From contig DPBN01000057.1 of the NCBI GenBank assembly GCA_003516955.1, positions 1-5,261 of the forward strand: a stretch of DNA of 5,261 nucleotides, given 5' to 3'. Below the pieces are notes generated by a model, which saw nothing but the letters and a program-made list of their open reading frames with translations, made no database searches and was not told where the DNA came from. Source of the stretch: Armatimonadota bacterium. GTDB lineage: Bacteria; Armatimonadota; Fimbriimonadia; Fimbriimonadales; Fimbriimonadaceae. Below are positions 4,592 to 5,261 of the stretch, one piece after another. Within the stretch, counting starts at the first letter, position 1. Each line of letters starts with the position of its first letter. A program made the position numbers and the translations under genes.

Positions 4592-5261
4592 CTAGGCCGC
4601 CTCGGGGCCGACAGGGTCCTTAGGGGGCGGGGGGCCGTCGGGCAATCGGTTCGTCGACCAGAGCGAGACGAGCGCCACTGCGGCACCCACCCAGAACGGC
4701 ATCTGGTAGTTGGCGGTGTACTCCCAGAGCAGAGCGCCGCCGATGGGGACGACCACGGCCGCGATGTGGTTCATCGTAGTGCCCATGGCGAGCGACGGCG
4801 TGAGGTCGGCCGGGCGCACAATCCGGTGCAGGTACGTCGTGAAGCCGACGGAGAACGAGAAGAGGACGTTGTCGATCAGATACAGGGCGTACAGGACGCC
4901 GGGAAGCCGGATGGTGGCGTAACCGACGAACACGAGGGTCAGGGCGATCGCGTAGGCCATCAGCGGCTTGCGCTCGCCGAGGCGGTCCACGACGCGGCCG
5001 ATGCGCGGGGCCGTGATGGAGATCAGGATGGAGTTCACGAACTGCAGCGCCAACATCGGCGCGAGGGGTGTCTTGTAGACCGCGATCAGCGTGAACGTGG
5101 CGAAGGTGGAGAAGACCTGCCGTCGGCATCCCTCCAGAAAGGTCAGCAGATAGTAGAGTCCGTATTCCCGGCGGAACACGATCGGTTGCCGCGGAAGGCC
5201 GGCCGCGTGGTGGGACAGCCCGAGGAACAGGCAGCCCGCGGCGAGGATGAGCGCGCCCGCA
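4592..5261 (-). CDS. MFS transporter, C-terminal half (5' end outside the window)
   Basis: 222 residues are visible and the frame is open to the window edge, so the start lies beyond 5261. The first 17 residues (AGALILAAGCLFLGLSH) are the end of a membrane segment, probably helix 6. A loop and then about six hydrophobic segments follow, roughly at residues 34-62, 66-84, 99-117, 113-135, 148-169 and 178-191; the boundaries are approximate and two may merge. The loop GRVVDRLGERKP (88-99) is the motif-A-like signature found between helices 8 and 9 of MFS proteins. The tail is Pro-rich (PDGPPPPKDP) and cytoplasmic. The whole protein would be about 400 residues with twelve helices. A GTG at 5179 is in frame but internal, since transmembrane sequence continues upstream. 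The substrate is unknown. It converges on the SQR-like operon with 25 bases between the genes, so co-transcription is excluded. A link to sulfur compounds would be speculation. Confidence 0.85.
   Translation of the reverse strand, partial: AGALILAAGCLFLGLSHHAAGLPRQPIVFRREYGLYYLLTFLEGCRRQVFSTFATFTLIAVYKTPLAPMLALQFVNSILISITAPRIGRVVDRLGERKPLMAYAIALTLVFVGYATIRLPGVLYALYLIDNVLFSFSVGFTTYLHRIVRPADLTPSLAMGTTMNHIAAVVVPIGGALLWEYTANYQMPFWVGAAVALVSLWSTNRLPDGPPPPKDPVGPEAA

Noticed and set aside
5177..5179. GTG at 5179 as the MFS start
   Set aside because: The frame continues to the window edge with a hydrophobic helix and loop typical of the middle of an MFS protein, so the gene is truncated by the window.

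Overview
This GC-rich bacterial window has two parts that look different. The left part (about 1-2680) holds three genes for proteins with Sec-type signal peptides: a PepSY-like periplasmic protein, an endonuclease/exonuclease/phosphatase (EEP) family hydrolase, and an N-acylglucosamine 2-epimerase/cellobiose 2-epimerase (AGE) family protein. Exported sugar enzymes of this kind would suit an Acidobacteriota-like (Solibacter/Bryobacter-type) genome, but that placement is an inference from gene style and not a demonstrated match. The right part (about 2900-5261) holds a sulfide:quinone oxidoreductase (SQR)-like flavoprotein, a 56-residue strongly basic protein directly downstream of it, and, convergent to both, the C-terminal half of a major facilitator superfamily (MFS) transporter that runs off the right edge.

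Layout: a sigma70-like promoter (15-43) drives the PepSY-like gene (60-527, +). Its stop lies 21 bases from the stop of the EEP gene (549-1376, -). The EEP and AGE (1400-2680, +) genes diverge from only 23 bases. Those bases carry two overlapping, oppositely oriented -10-like hexamers, each placed so that transcription would begin at about the first base of its start codon. A 232-base gap (2681-2912) then separates the AGE gene from the SQR-like gene (2913-4382, +). That gap ends in two small perfect hairpins and a strong AAGGAGGA ribosome site. The 56-aa gene (4396-4566, +) follows after 13 bases with its own Shine-Dalgarno sequence, so the two probably form an operon. The partial MFS gene (4592 to the edge, -) converges on them.

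The two parts differ in translation signals (none or weak against strong) and in glutamate codons: 9 of 33 are GAA in the AGE gene, against 2 of 33 in the SQR-like gene, by hand count. This is consistent with a transfer boundary or a change of regional origin in the 2681-2912 gap. The most interesting points are the SQR-like enzyme, which lacks the usual third redox cysteine but has a CxC motif and a long C-terminal extension; the small basic partner gene; the compact bidirectional promoter; and an Asp-to-Gly change at a normally conserved EEP active-site position.
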